A DNA stretch of 64,000 nt from KBS50 sp042666615 (GTDB lineage Bacteria > Actinomycetota > Actinomycetes > Mycobacteriales > Micromonosporaceae). A program made the translations under genes and the position numbers. Each line of letters begins with the position of its first letter. The first letter of the stretch is position 1. The stretch spans positions 1-64,000 of the forward strand of contig NZ_JBHTDD010000013.1 of NCBI RefSeq assembly GCF_042666615.1. Direction: 5' to 3'. Below the pieces are notes generated by a model. The model was not told the DNA's origin. It saw only the letters and a list, made by a program, of their open reading frames with translations, and made no database searches. This document shows, one piece after another, positions 1 through 9,819 of the stretch.

Positions 1-56
1 CCCTGAACGCCTTCCAGATCGCCTTCGAAGGCCGGCTCACCCCGGCCAACAACTGA
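1..56 (+). CDS. C-terminal tail of a gene entering from the left (possibly a transposase)
   Basis: Only the last 17 codons are in the window, ending at TGA 54-56 with the residues LNAFQIAFEGRLTPANN. The frame is open from the window edge. The tail is too short to assign. Its position next to decayed coding DNA at the edge of a defence island suggests an insertion-sequence transposase, but this is inference. Bases 60-95 after the stop could hold a terminal inverted repeat, whose partner would lie outside the window. Confidence 0.3.
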   Translation, partial: LNAFQIAFEGRLTPANN

Positions 57-474
57 CCACCTCAACAACCAAGATCAGCCGTTAACTTGACAGACCCCCG
101 CCTTCGACGTGCGCGGCGTCAGCGACCCGCTGCTCGACCCGCGCCTGCCCCGGCTCCTCACCGCGACCCGCCAATACCGTCGCTGTCGCGGCGTCGCGGT
201 CTACGCGGTCGACTCCGACTGGCGGCTCTCCCTGGACACAGGTGAAACGATCGCTTTCCTCCCCGGCCACGGGCAGCGGGTGCTCGAGTCGGCTGAAAGG
301 GTGGATGACCAGCTTCTCGATTGCCTGACGGCATCCGCTGGTGTGCTAGCCGACCTGTTTCCGCCAACCTCGCCTGGATAATCGCAACATCAAGATCGTC
401 GAACGAGCGGACCCTAGCTCCATCGATGCCGTGCTCATCGGTCCCACACGGCGCTGGTAGTCGAATATTCCCTA
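57..474. other. Stretch without a convincing gene
   Basis: About 400 bases between the incoming gene tail and the decayed helicase-like frame. A 90-codon frame on the plus strand (109-381) is open, with residues such as VYAVDSDWRLSLDTGE. It has no ribosome binding site and no recognisable motif. It may be a fragment of a gene broken when the neighbouring element inserted. I see no RNA gene or strong hairpin. Confidence 0.3.
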
Positions 475-1120
475 TCAGTCCATGCCTGTGGGTCGCCGTG
501 TACCACCGGATGCCCGTCGTCCATGGCGCGCGAGCACCCCGCGAGCAGCCGGGTACCGCGTCCCGGAGGACCATAAGTCAGCTGAGCAGAACCGGTGCTT
601 GGCCGGCCATGCCACTCGAAGCGGTGGGCGTAGAGGCCGGCCGCGGCGACGGGTGTCGGCGATGGCGATCTCCAGGCTCTCGCTCGGCTCCGGCGTCGCA
701 TCCACCGGCCGGCGCTCGGCCACGACGTCGCGGTAGACCTCGTCGGGCGTGAAGCCCTCGGCGAGGTACTACAGCACCTCGAACTGGTCCTCGGGCAGCA
801 GCGTGCCGAACGCGTCGAGCTGGCGCTTGTCGATGATCGTGCGTACCGCCCGCAGCACCTGGTCATCGATGCCGAGGTGACGCAGCACCGTGTCGGAGTA
901 GCGGCCGAAAGGCAGGCTGGGCGCCTCCGCTGCGGCCTTCTCCAGCGCCGGGGTGAGCTGCTCGATGGCGACGACGTTGCGGACCTCCAGCGCCCGCGTT
1001 GCCGTGTTCAGCGTGTAGAGCCGCTACGCGGCCCAGGTGTACGCGTAGTCGCGCGGCGCGATGTTGAGTAGCAGGAAGGTATCGCGGCGCCAGCACCACC
1101 CCGCGCTCGAAATTGAGACG
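475..1120 (-). pseudogene. Decayed reading frame, possibly UvrD/superfamily I helicase-like
   Basis: Read leftward, one frame gives protein-like sequence (RDTFLLLNIAPRDYAYTW, then RLYTLNTATRALEVRNV, FGRYSDTVLRHLGIDDQVLR, TLLPEDQFEVL, YLAEGFTPDEVYRDVVAERR). It is broken by in-frame stops at about 1024 and 769. Composition and hydrophobic spacing are those of a real protein, and no open alternative exists. The segment resembles interior regions of actinobacterial UvrD-like or NERD-type helicases from memory, so the family name is weak. The remnant overlaps the 3' end of the next leftward gene. It is probably debris of an earlier island gene. Confidence 0.45.
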
Positions 1121-1174
1121 GTCGTCTTGGAGATGCTCGTTTGATGGACCCCGTCAGCATTCCGTCTCACCAGG

Positions 1175-2296
1175 TCAGGCTCGGCGGCAGCGATTCCGAA
1201 GCTCGGAGATGACTGCCTTTTCAAGCACGTTGGCGGCACCATCCACAGCGGCCACGAGGTCGGCCGCGTCGAAGACGTCATTCAATTCTCCCTGCTCGGC
1301 GTCCAGGCGTCGCCACACCTCGGCGGGGTCGAGATCAACAACCTGCTCGAGCTGTCTATCAATCACCTGATGCTGATCCCGGACCAGCCTCACCAGGTGC
1401 CGCATCAACAGCGTCTCGTCGTCCGCAATCTTGTGGTCCGCCGTAATGACGAGCCACGCGACCCACAGCATCAACTCGGGGTGCTGACTCCGCTTGCTCA
1501 GACCCTCAGCGAGTTCGATCACCCGCGCCTCGTTTCGGAAGACGGCTCGCGCGTGCCGGCCCGCGAGCAGCGTCGTATAGCGGTTCAAAAACACCGCAAG
1601 TGGAACGCCGACCACGGGGATACCGATCTTGATGACGTTGCGTTGCAGAAGGAACTTTCCAACGATGGGGAGGCTCTTCGCGGCGTTCAGGACCGCCCCA
1701 GAGTAAAAGCGCTTGATCAGTGGTCGCACTACGACCGGGACCGCCTTGACCACGCCTTCGCGGGCCATTTCCCCGCCCTTGATCGTGAAAGCCACCCGGA
1801 TGAGCTTCCACATGTCATCGGGGTCGGACAGGTCTAGCGGGACTCGGTAGAGGACTGTGATGTCGTAGGCCAGGCGGAGCTGGAGCCGGGTGATGTACGC
1901 GACGTCGACCATTAAGGTCGCGATGGCGGCCGGGACAGTCGCCGACGAGGCACCACCGAGGCTCCCGAGGGTGGCGATGACGGCCGCCGAGTAGGCTCCG
2001 GCAGAGAGCCCACCTTCGAGCGCGGCGTAGCGAGCCGCCATCTTGATCTGCTGATCGACAATGGCATCCGCGGGTACGCCTCTATACCGCTCCTGGAAGT
2101 ACTGCCAGTCGACTTTCTCCGTGTAGGACCGCAGGCCCTGAGCAATGAGCTTGGTGAACCAGCCGCCCGATCTGATGTCGTCCGGGCTCAGCCCCTTGAT
2201 GAACTCGCGCAGCTCAGCCCGCTCCCGCTCGACAACCTCCCGGTCGGCATCGTTCCCGGCGTCGTCGTCGACGGCGTCCTTCGTAGCTTCGGTCAT
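1175..2296 (-). CDS. EcsC/TerB-like membrane-associated protein
   Basis: A 373-residue protein from an ATG at 2296, preceded by a good GGAGG site; a longer frame upstream has no such signal. The N-terminus is acidic. A central region of Gly/Ala-rich hydrophobic helices (GGLSAGAYSAAVIATLGSL, then a second block near IGIPVVGVPLAVFLNRY) resembles EcsC-type proteins. The C-terminal third has a TerB-like helical pattern (AWLVITADHKIADDETLL), a fold linked to metal binding and stress or phage response at the membrane. It follows the restriction genes on the same strand after a gap of about 210 bases, so it may be separately transcribed. Function is unknown. Its place in a defence island makes an accessory or sensor role possible. 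Confidence 0.6.
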   Translation of the reverse strand: MTEATKDAVDDDAGNDADREVVERERAELREFIKGLSPDDIRSGGWFTKLIAQGLRSYTEKVDWQYFQERYRGVPADAIVDQQIKMAARYAALEGGLSAGAYSAAVIATLGSLGGASSATVPAAIATLMVDVAYITRLQLRLAYDITVLYRVPLDLSDPDDMWKLIRVAFTIKGGEMAREGVVKAVPVVVRPLIKRFYSGAVLNAAKSLPIVGKFLLQRNVIKIGIPVVGVPLAVFLNRYTTLLAGRHARAVFRNEARVIELAEGLSKRSQHPELMLWVAWLVITADHKIADDETLLMRHLVRLVRDQHQVIDRQLEQVVDLDPAEVWRRLDAEQGELNDVFDAADLVAAVDGAANVLEKAVISELRNRCRRA

Positions 2297-2505
2297 GGCG
2301 AATCCCTCCGGGGCGATTCCGCGCCTAGCAAGGCGGCCAGGCTTTACACAATCCCGCTGACCTTTCGGTGAGGTTCCCACCGGTAGCTCCAAGTGTCTCC
2401 GGTTCTTTTATCACCTCGCCATGAGTCTTTCCAATCTGATCTTGCAGGTCAGGGCGGGTGCGGTAGGCAGGACTCGCTCAGACGGCAGGGGTCCGGAGTG
2501 GCCCA

Positions 2506-3858
2506 CTACCAAAGTGGTGCCTGTTGACTGTTCTGCGTCCGGGGTGCTGCTCGGCTCATCACGGAGGGCCTGCTGCCCGACGTACGCCACGAAGGACGCC
2601 GCCCGGATTCGTCGCTGAAAACGCCTACGCTTACGGACTTTCCTTGTTGCAGCGACAGTTCAATCTCCCGCGCGACGATTGTCGTGGCGGAACCACTCGT
2701 GCCGACACAACCCAATGCCACAAGTTGAGCGAATAAGGTGCTGGTCAGATAATCTCTGACAGTGCGGAAGTCCAGGTAATTGGGGGCACCTGGGCGCTGG
2801 AGATGCTTCTCGACCTGCTCGCGCGGCATGCACATCCCCGAGATCATCGAGGTACTATCGACATCCAGGGTGTCGAGCTGACAGATCTTCAAGAAGCTGG
2901 GCGTCGGGACCATGCGGTACTCATAACCTGGTTCTTCCTGCCCGCACTTGTTGTCGAGGGTCCGCATTACGTCGAGTTGTTGGCGGAAGTGGTCGTCGAC
3001 ACGACAACGCCAGGACGAACCGTCCGGGACCATCCGCTTGTACTGGACCAGAACAAAGCTGCGCCGTTGCTTGTGGTAGTAGATGAGGTCGGTACCGAGC
3101 CGCGTTTCGACCGGCCACCGGTTGACGTTCATGATTTCCAGCGTACGCCCATTACCGTCGGTGAATCTCCGAACAGCAAGTCTGTCGCTTTCTTGTCGGG
3201 TCCAGCCGAGAAACGTGGTCGCGTCGTGCTCTACCATCGGATCTTCTCGTGGCGTGATGCCCTGCATCGTGGGAAGGAAGGAGTCGCGGTCGGAGATGCT
3301 GCAGGCCTCGTCCTCCGTGAGAAAACCGCTTGCTGGCAGCAAATTGGGAGCGCCAGTGAACGCACACAGAGATGCGTAGGAGTCCCGCTCCTCCGCCAGC
3401 GCCGCCTTGCGCAGCGGCGGCAGATTAATGTCCCTGTTGCCGAACAGTGACCCAATTACTGGATCCAGCTCAGGGTCCTCGGCCATCAGGACATCGAGTA
3501 CGGCCTTGCTGGCTTTGACAGTCAGTTTGCCCTGACGCTCCAGCGGCTGCCGCTGATCCTTCCGAAGTGCGGCCCGCAGGCGACTCATTTCCAACGGACG
3601 TTTGAGTTGAGTCAGTTCTCGTATCTGAAACGCCCAGCGGATGTCATCGGCCCTACTGTCGTCATCGACGCCCGCCATGAAATGTACGGCTTGTCGATAT
3701 AAAATTAGGACTACGGCGGCACCGACCCGCGACCGGATCGGGAAGGAAACTCGGCAGTCACCCGAACCAGCGCCTCGTACTCGCCGGTCAGCGATTTCCT
3801 GTAGATACGACATGCACGCATCGTCGGCGAAGACTATCCCCAACTGGCGGCCACCCAC
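2506..3858 (-). CDS. Unrecognised protein with PD-(D/E)XK-like nuclease motif, linked to the type I system
   Basis: 450 residues from a GTG at 3858, with a GGGAGG site 4 bases upstream. No family is recognised over the whole length. Residues 245-275 read as a compact restriction-endonuclease-like core: E251, then D257 in GTDLIYY, a basic loop, and Q272-x-K274 in the strand FVLVQYKR. That fits the E-D-(E/Q)xK pattern of PD-(D/E)XK enzymes, with Gln in the usual Glu position. The N-terminal 130 residues are helical and charged. It lies 42 bases after hsdR on the same strand, so it is probably the last gene of the operon. It could be an extra nuclease or a DNA-end or methylation sensor. Confidence 0.6.
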   Translation of the reverse strand: MGGRQLGIVFADDACMSYLQEIADRRVRGAGSGDCRVSFPIRSRVGAAVVLILYRQAVHFMAGVDDDSRADDIRWAFQIRELTQLKRPLEMSRLRAALRKDQRQPLERQGKLTVKASKAVLDVLMAEDPELDPVIGSLFGNRDINLPPLRKAALAEERDSYASLCAFTGAPNLLPASGFLTEDEACSISDRDSFLPTMQGITPREDPMVEHDATTFLGWTRQESDRLAVRRFTDGNGRTLEIMNVNRWPVETRLGTDLIYYHKQRRSFVLVQYKRMVPDGSSWRCRVDDHFRQQLDVMRTLDNKCGQEEPGYEYRMVPTPSFLKICQLDTLDVDSTSMISGMCMPREQVEKHLQRPGAPNYLDFRTVRDYLTSTLFAQLVALGCVGTSGSATTIVAREIELSLQQGKSVSVGVFSDESGRRPSWRTSGSRPSVMSRAAPRTQNSQQAPLW

Positions 3859-3900
3859 TGTGCCTCCCTGCGATCGGCCGAGGTGCGAGTTCCGTAGCAG

Positions 3901-6900
3901 TTATTTCGCGGTCGCTCCAGGCGACCACTCGCTGGCGTAGGTTTCCATCTGACGGATGATCAGGTCGACGGCGGCGCGTTCGTGATCCGGAGGGTAGTCG
4001 TAGCGGGCCAGAAGGCGGCGGATATGGCTGCGGAGCTTGGCTCGTACCGGTTCACGGGAGAACCAGTCCACCGTGATGGACGACTGGATCGACTTGACCA
4101 ACTGCCGGGCGATCTCCGCCAGGGTGCCGACGCCCATGAGCTCCGTAGCTGCACCGTTCTGGGCGACGGCGTCGTAGAAGGCCAGTTCGGCATGGTTGAG
4201 CGGAGGGTCGAACTGTTGGCCGCGCCGAGCGTCCGCGGACACCTGCTTGGCCAGCTCGACCAACTCGACGATCAGCTGCGCGCTGGTCAGCTGCTGACGC
4301 ATGTAGCGGTTCATCAGGTCCTCGAGCTGAGCGGAGAAGCGTTCCTGACGGACCACGTTGTGCTTGGTGACCTCGCGCATCTTCCGCTCGATCAGCCGCC
4401 GCAGCGCCGCGGCGGCCAGGTGCGGGGTCTCGGAGTCCTGCAGGCGCTGCAATGCCACCCCGTTGAGCTCGGTGATGTCGAGCTTGCCGAGGCCCGCCTC
4501 CTCGTAGATGTCGGTGATGTCGGCGGCGTCGACCACCTCGGCGGCGAGCTGGGACAGGTAGCGTTCCACCTCGGCTGTGTTGGGCAGGCCCTTGGCTTCC
4601 CGGTCGGCGGCCTCCTCCTTGACGATCCACACTCGGACGTCGCGGAAGTAGCGGATGTCGCTGCGCATCCGCCGGATGTCACCCGCACGTTCAACGAAGT
4701 CGCGGCTGGTCGCGCAGAGGGTGTAGAACCGTTCCAGCCGGCCCGCCGAGTCACGGAACCGCCGGTGCAGCGGCTTCGTACCGGGCTCGACGTCGTTACC
4801 TGGGGTCCGCGGGTTGCGCAGGAAGTTGGCGGCCTTCTTCACCGCCCGGCGCCAGCGGGTCGGGTCCGTCTCGTCGTCCAGGATCTCCCGCCACTTGACC
4901 GGGGCCAGCATCGCCTCGAGGACGGAGATCTCGTTGAACACCTCGCTGATCGCCCGCTCGATCTCGCGGCCGAGGGTCTGGTCCTCCTGATCGCTGGGCG
5001 TGTACTCGGTGAGCGCCTTGCGCAGGTTCTCGGTCAGCGGGGCGTAGCCGACCAGCAGGCCGTCCTGCTTCTCCCGGAACCGGCGGTTGACCCGAGCCAG
5101 CGCCTGCATCAGGTTGGCGCCCTTCATCGGCCGGTCCATGTAGATGGTGTGGATCGGCGGCGCGTCGTAGCCGGTCAGCAGCATCGAGTGCACGATCAGC
5201 AGCTCCAGCTCGTCGTCCGGGTCTTTGGCGCGGGCCTGGATGGTCTTCTGCTGCGACGGGCGCAGGTGGTGCGGGCGTAGCGCCTCCTTATCGCTGGGCA
5301 CCCCATGGAAGACGACCTTCATCTTGCCCTTGTCGACGGCAGGGTCCGCCCAGTCGGGCCGCAGCTCCTTGAGGGCGTCGAAGACGCGGACGCAGATCTC
5401 CCTGGTCGCGCAGACGAGCATGGCCTTGCCCGGGCCGCCGAGCTGCGGACGCATCAGCTCGCGTCGTTTCTCCCAGTGCTCGACGAGGTCCTTGGCGAGG
5501 GTCTCGACCCGGTCGGGGGCGCCGTAGACGGTGTTCATGGTGGCCGCGTACGCCTCGGCCCTACGCCGCTCCGCGTCGTCCAGGCTGGCAGTGAGCTGCT
5601 CCACCTGTTCGTCGATGCTCTCCGGGTCGATGTCCGGCGGCAGCGACACCGGAATGATCCGCGGCTCGTGGTAGACCCGCACGGTCGCCTCGTCGTCGAC
5701 GGCACGCTTGAGGTCGTACACGTCGATGTAGTCGCCGAAGACGGCGCGGGTGTTCACCTCGGCGGTGGCGATCGGGGTGCCGGTGAAGGCAATGAACGTG
5801 GCGTGTGGCAGCGCGTCGCGGAGGTGCCGGGCGTAGCCGTCCAGGCTGTCGTAGTGGCTGCGGTGTGCCTCGTCGACGATCACCAGGATGTTGCGCCGGC
5901 CGGAAAGGAGCGGATGCGGCCTCCCGGCGTCGCGCTCTTCTTTTGTACGCCCGAACTTCTGCAACGTGGTGAAGATGATGCCGCCGGCGTTGCGGTTCGA
6001 CAGCTTGTCCCGCAGTTCGGCGCGGGTGTCGGCCTGCTCCGGCTCCTGGCCCAGCAGCGTCTGGCTGTCGAGGAACGTGTCGAAGAGCTGGTCGTCGAGG
6101 TCGGTGCGGTCGGTGAGCACCACGATGGTCGGGTTCTTCAGGGCGGGGTGGCGGGCGGTCAGCGCCGCCGTGCAGACCATCTCCTCGGACTTGCCGGAAC
6201 CCTGGGTGTGCCAGACGACGCCCGCCTTCCCGTCGCTCTGCGAGGCCCGAACGATGCATTCGACGGCCCGCACGACCGCGAAGTGTTGGTGCGCCTTCGC
6301 GATCCGTTTCGCCGTTGGCGTGAAGTTGACGAAGCCGCCGGTGAGCTCCAGGAAGCGCCGCTGGTTGAACAGGCCGTAGAGGGCGACGGTGAGCGCTTCC
6401 GGGCCGTCGTAGTCGGGCGAGGTGGTGTCGACGCGTTCCCCCTCGTCGTCGACGTTCCACGGCGAGAAGTGCTCGTAGGGGGTGAACGGGGTGCCGTACT
6501 TCGCGGTGACCCCGTCGGAGATCAAGCACAGGACGGCGTGCCGGAAGGCGAGCGGGAACTCCGCGAGGTACGCCTGAAGCTGGGCGTGCGCGCCCGTCAG
6601 GGTGGCATTCTCGTCAGCGGCGTTCTTTAGCTCGACGATCGCGACCGGTAGACCGTTGAGGTACAGCACGATGTCGAACCGGCGCCGGAAGTCACCGTCG
6701 ACGATCGTAACCTGGTTGATCGCCCGGTAGACGTTGCGGCCGGGGTCGTCCAGGTCGGCCAGCCGTACGGTGGGGTTGTGCTCGGCACCGAACGCGTCGG
6801 TGTACGTGACCGAGCGGATGCCGTGGACCAGCCGCTCGTGCGCCGCCCGGTTCTCGGCGAACGCCTCCCAGGAGGCCACGTCGGTGGCGGCCCGCACCGC

Positions 6901-7110
6901 GTCGGCGACCGCCGTGGGCGGCAGGTCGGGGTTGAGCCGCTCGACCGCCGCCCGCAGGTCCTCGACGAGTACCAGATCAGCCCAGTCTCGCCGCTGCCCC
7001 GAGCCGGGCGCGAAATCCTTCCCAGCACTCGGCTCCCATCCGAGCTCGCCGAGATGCTCCAGCGCCAGCGCCTCCCAGCCCGCCTCGTTCATCCGCCCGT
7101 CCAATCCCAT
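3901..7110 (-). CDS. hsdR: Type I restriction enzyme R subunit (translocase/endonuclease)
   Basis: A 1069-residue motor and nuclease subunit of a type I restriction enzyme, close to the usual HsdR length. The N-terminal nuclease core has D146, E160 and K162 (FDIVLY...AIVELKN). The SF2 motor has Walker A GSGKS at 304-308 and a DEAH box at 413-416, followed by helicase motifs such as LTGYDAP and QALARVNR. Two starts are possible: ATG 7110, only two bases after GGGGAGGGG, or ATG 7092, which is rather far from it. It begins 24 bases after hsdS in one operon. With HsdM2-HsdS it should translocate and cut unmodified DNA. All key motifs look intact. Confidence 0.95.
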   Translation of the reverse strand: MGLDGRMNEAGWEALALEHLGELGWEPSAGKDFAPGSGQRRDWADLVLVEDLRAAVERLNPDLPPTAVADAVRAATDVASWEAFAENRAAHERLVHGIRSVTYTDAFGAEHNPTVRLADLDDPGRNVYRAINQVTIVDGDFRRRFDIVLYLNGLPVAIVELKNAADENATLTGAHAQLQAYLAEFPLAFRHAVLCLISDGVTAKYGTPFTPYEHFSPWNVDDEGERVDTTSPDYDGPEALTVALYGLFNQRRFLELTGGFVNFTPTAKRIAKAHQHFAVVRAVECIVRASQSDGKAGVVWHTQGSGKSEEMVCTAALTARHPALKNPTIVVLTDRTDLDDQLFDTFLDSQTLLGQEPEQADTRAELRDKLSNRNAGGIIFTTLQKFGRTKEERDAGRPHPLLSGRRNILVIVDEAHRSHYDSLDGYARHLRDALPHATFIAFTGTPIATAEVNTRAVFGDYIDVYDLKRAVDDEATVRVYHEPRIIPVSLPPDIDPESIDEQVEQLTASLDDAERRRAEAYAATMNTVYGAPDRVETLAKDLVEHWEKRRELMRPQLGGPGKAMLVCATREICVRVFDALKELRPDWADPAVDKGKMKVVFHGVPSDKEALRPHHLRPSQQKTIQARAKDPDDELELLIVHSMLLTGYDAPPIHTIYMDRPMKGANLMQALARVNRRFREKQDGLLVGYAPLTENLRKALTEYTPSDQEDQTLGREIERAISEVFNEISVLEAMLAPVKWREILDDETDPTRWRRAVKKAANFLRNPRTPGNDVEPGTKPLHRRFRDSAGRLERFYTLCATSRDFVERAGDIRRMRSDIRYFRDVRVWIVKEEAADREAKGLPNTAEVERYLSQLAAEVVDAADITDIYEEAGLGKLDITELNGVALQRLQDSETPHLAAAALRRLIERKMREVTKHNVVRQERFSAQLEDLMNRYMRQQLTSAQLIVELVELAKQVSADARRGQQFDPPLNHAELAFYDAVAQNGAATELMGVGTLAEIARQLVKSIQSSITVDWFSREPVRAKLRSHIRRLLARYDYPPDHERAAVDLIIRQMETYASEWSPGATAK

Positions 7111-7134
7111 CCCCTCCCCGTGGACCTTCTCTAC

Positions 7135-8182
7135 CTAAAGCGCTTCTTCAACAACCTTTTCCAGGTCCTGGACCCGCAACCGCCCTGACATCAACTCCGG
7201 CAGCAACGTGTCGCGTAGCTCGGTGAGCGTGTGGTTCTCCCGGGACTTCTGCTCCCGCATCGCGAACAGCGGTCGAGCGCGTTCGGTGAACTCAGCGATG
7301 GCCCCTTCGTTAGGCAGATGCACCGGAATGGCCAGGGCCCTTGACCTGTTTAGACCAGGGACGGCTGAGTCGGAGTTCATCTCACTCAAGCCCAGGCCCG
7401 TCAGCAGGAAGTACGCATACTCAGTGGTGAGTCGATCGTCAGTCATCCTGACGTAGTAAGTTGTATCGATTGGGAAAAAGTCGCCGTGGGACCAGTAAAC
7501 CGAGCCTACGGTCCCCTTGCGGCCAACGATGACGCCGGGACCGCGTACGAGAGGCTGGTCGTGCCAGCCTGAAAGGCCGCCGCTACCATAGACTGCTGCC
7601 GGACCAGGGCGGCGCTGCGCTGCTGGAAGGGCTTTTCCATAAGCCAACTCGATCACATCACCGAGGGTGGATACTCGCTCGGTTTGTTGTGCTACGCGAG
7701 CGTGTTCGGCAGCCGCCAGCATATGAGTGGTGTAAGCGATGCGGTCGTTGACCGCGATCTTGTCATCCAGCGCACCTAGGCAGGCCGATATTCGCCGTTG
7801 CTCCCATACGGGAGGCAGGATGATGGGTATCTGCTTGATGTAGTTCCTATTGAGCATCGGCTGCGCGGCGCCCGAATTGTAACCGGAAAAGTCGATCTGG
7901 TTGAGCAGGTAGTAGACGAACCTCGGGTCATTGCCAAGAAAATCCGTGACGTACAGTGATGTGTTCAGGGGCCAGAAATCGTCAGGGCAATATGTGGCAT
8001 GGCCCATCGAGGCTCCAGCCCGCCCCAACACGACTCCGGGTCCTTTAGTGCGTGCCGTGTCGTGGAATCCGCTTGGACCGGCTGCGCCAACAACCGGGAT
8101 GTCGCCTGGCCGCCGTGCAGAAGTGGGCAGGTCATGTCCACGCTGGAGGCGGACAAGGTCGTCAAGCGTTGTAGCTCGCCAT

Positions 8183-8190
<8 letters not shown>
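7135..8190 (-). CDS. hsdS: Type I restriction-modification specificity subunit
   Basis: A 351-residue specificity subunit. Its ATG at 8190 overlaps the last 8 bases of hsdM, so the two are translationally coupled. It has the expected two target-recognition domains in tandem: residues about 1-175, with VVGAAGPSGFHDTART and the segment YNSGAAQPMLNRNYIKQIPI, and about 190-350, with VYGSGGLSGWHD and NSDSAVPGLNRSRALAIPV. Each is followed by a helical conserved region (EQRRISACLGALDDKI; then LTELRDTLLPELMSGRL). It fixes the bipartite recognition sequence of the M2S methylase and of the restriction complex. The recognition sequence cannot be read from the gene. Confidence 0.93.
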
Positions 8191-9799
<1,609 letters not shown>

Positions 9800-9819
9800 T
9801 AGGTGTTCCGTTCTCTCGT

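Noticed and set aside
3982..6630. Long plus-strand frames opposite hsdR (432 and 441 codons)
   Set aside because: They are antisense shadows of hsdR, which has intact motifs throughout. The shadow proteins are Val/Gly/Arg-rich with no domain.
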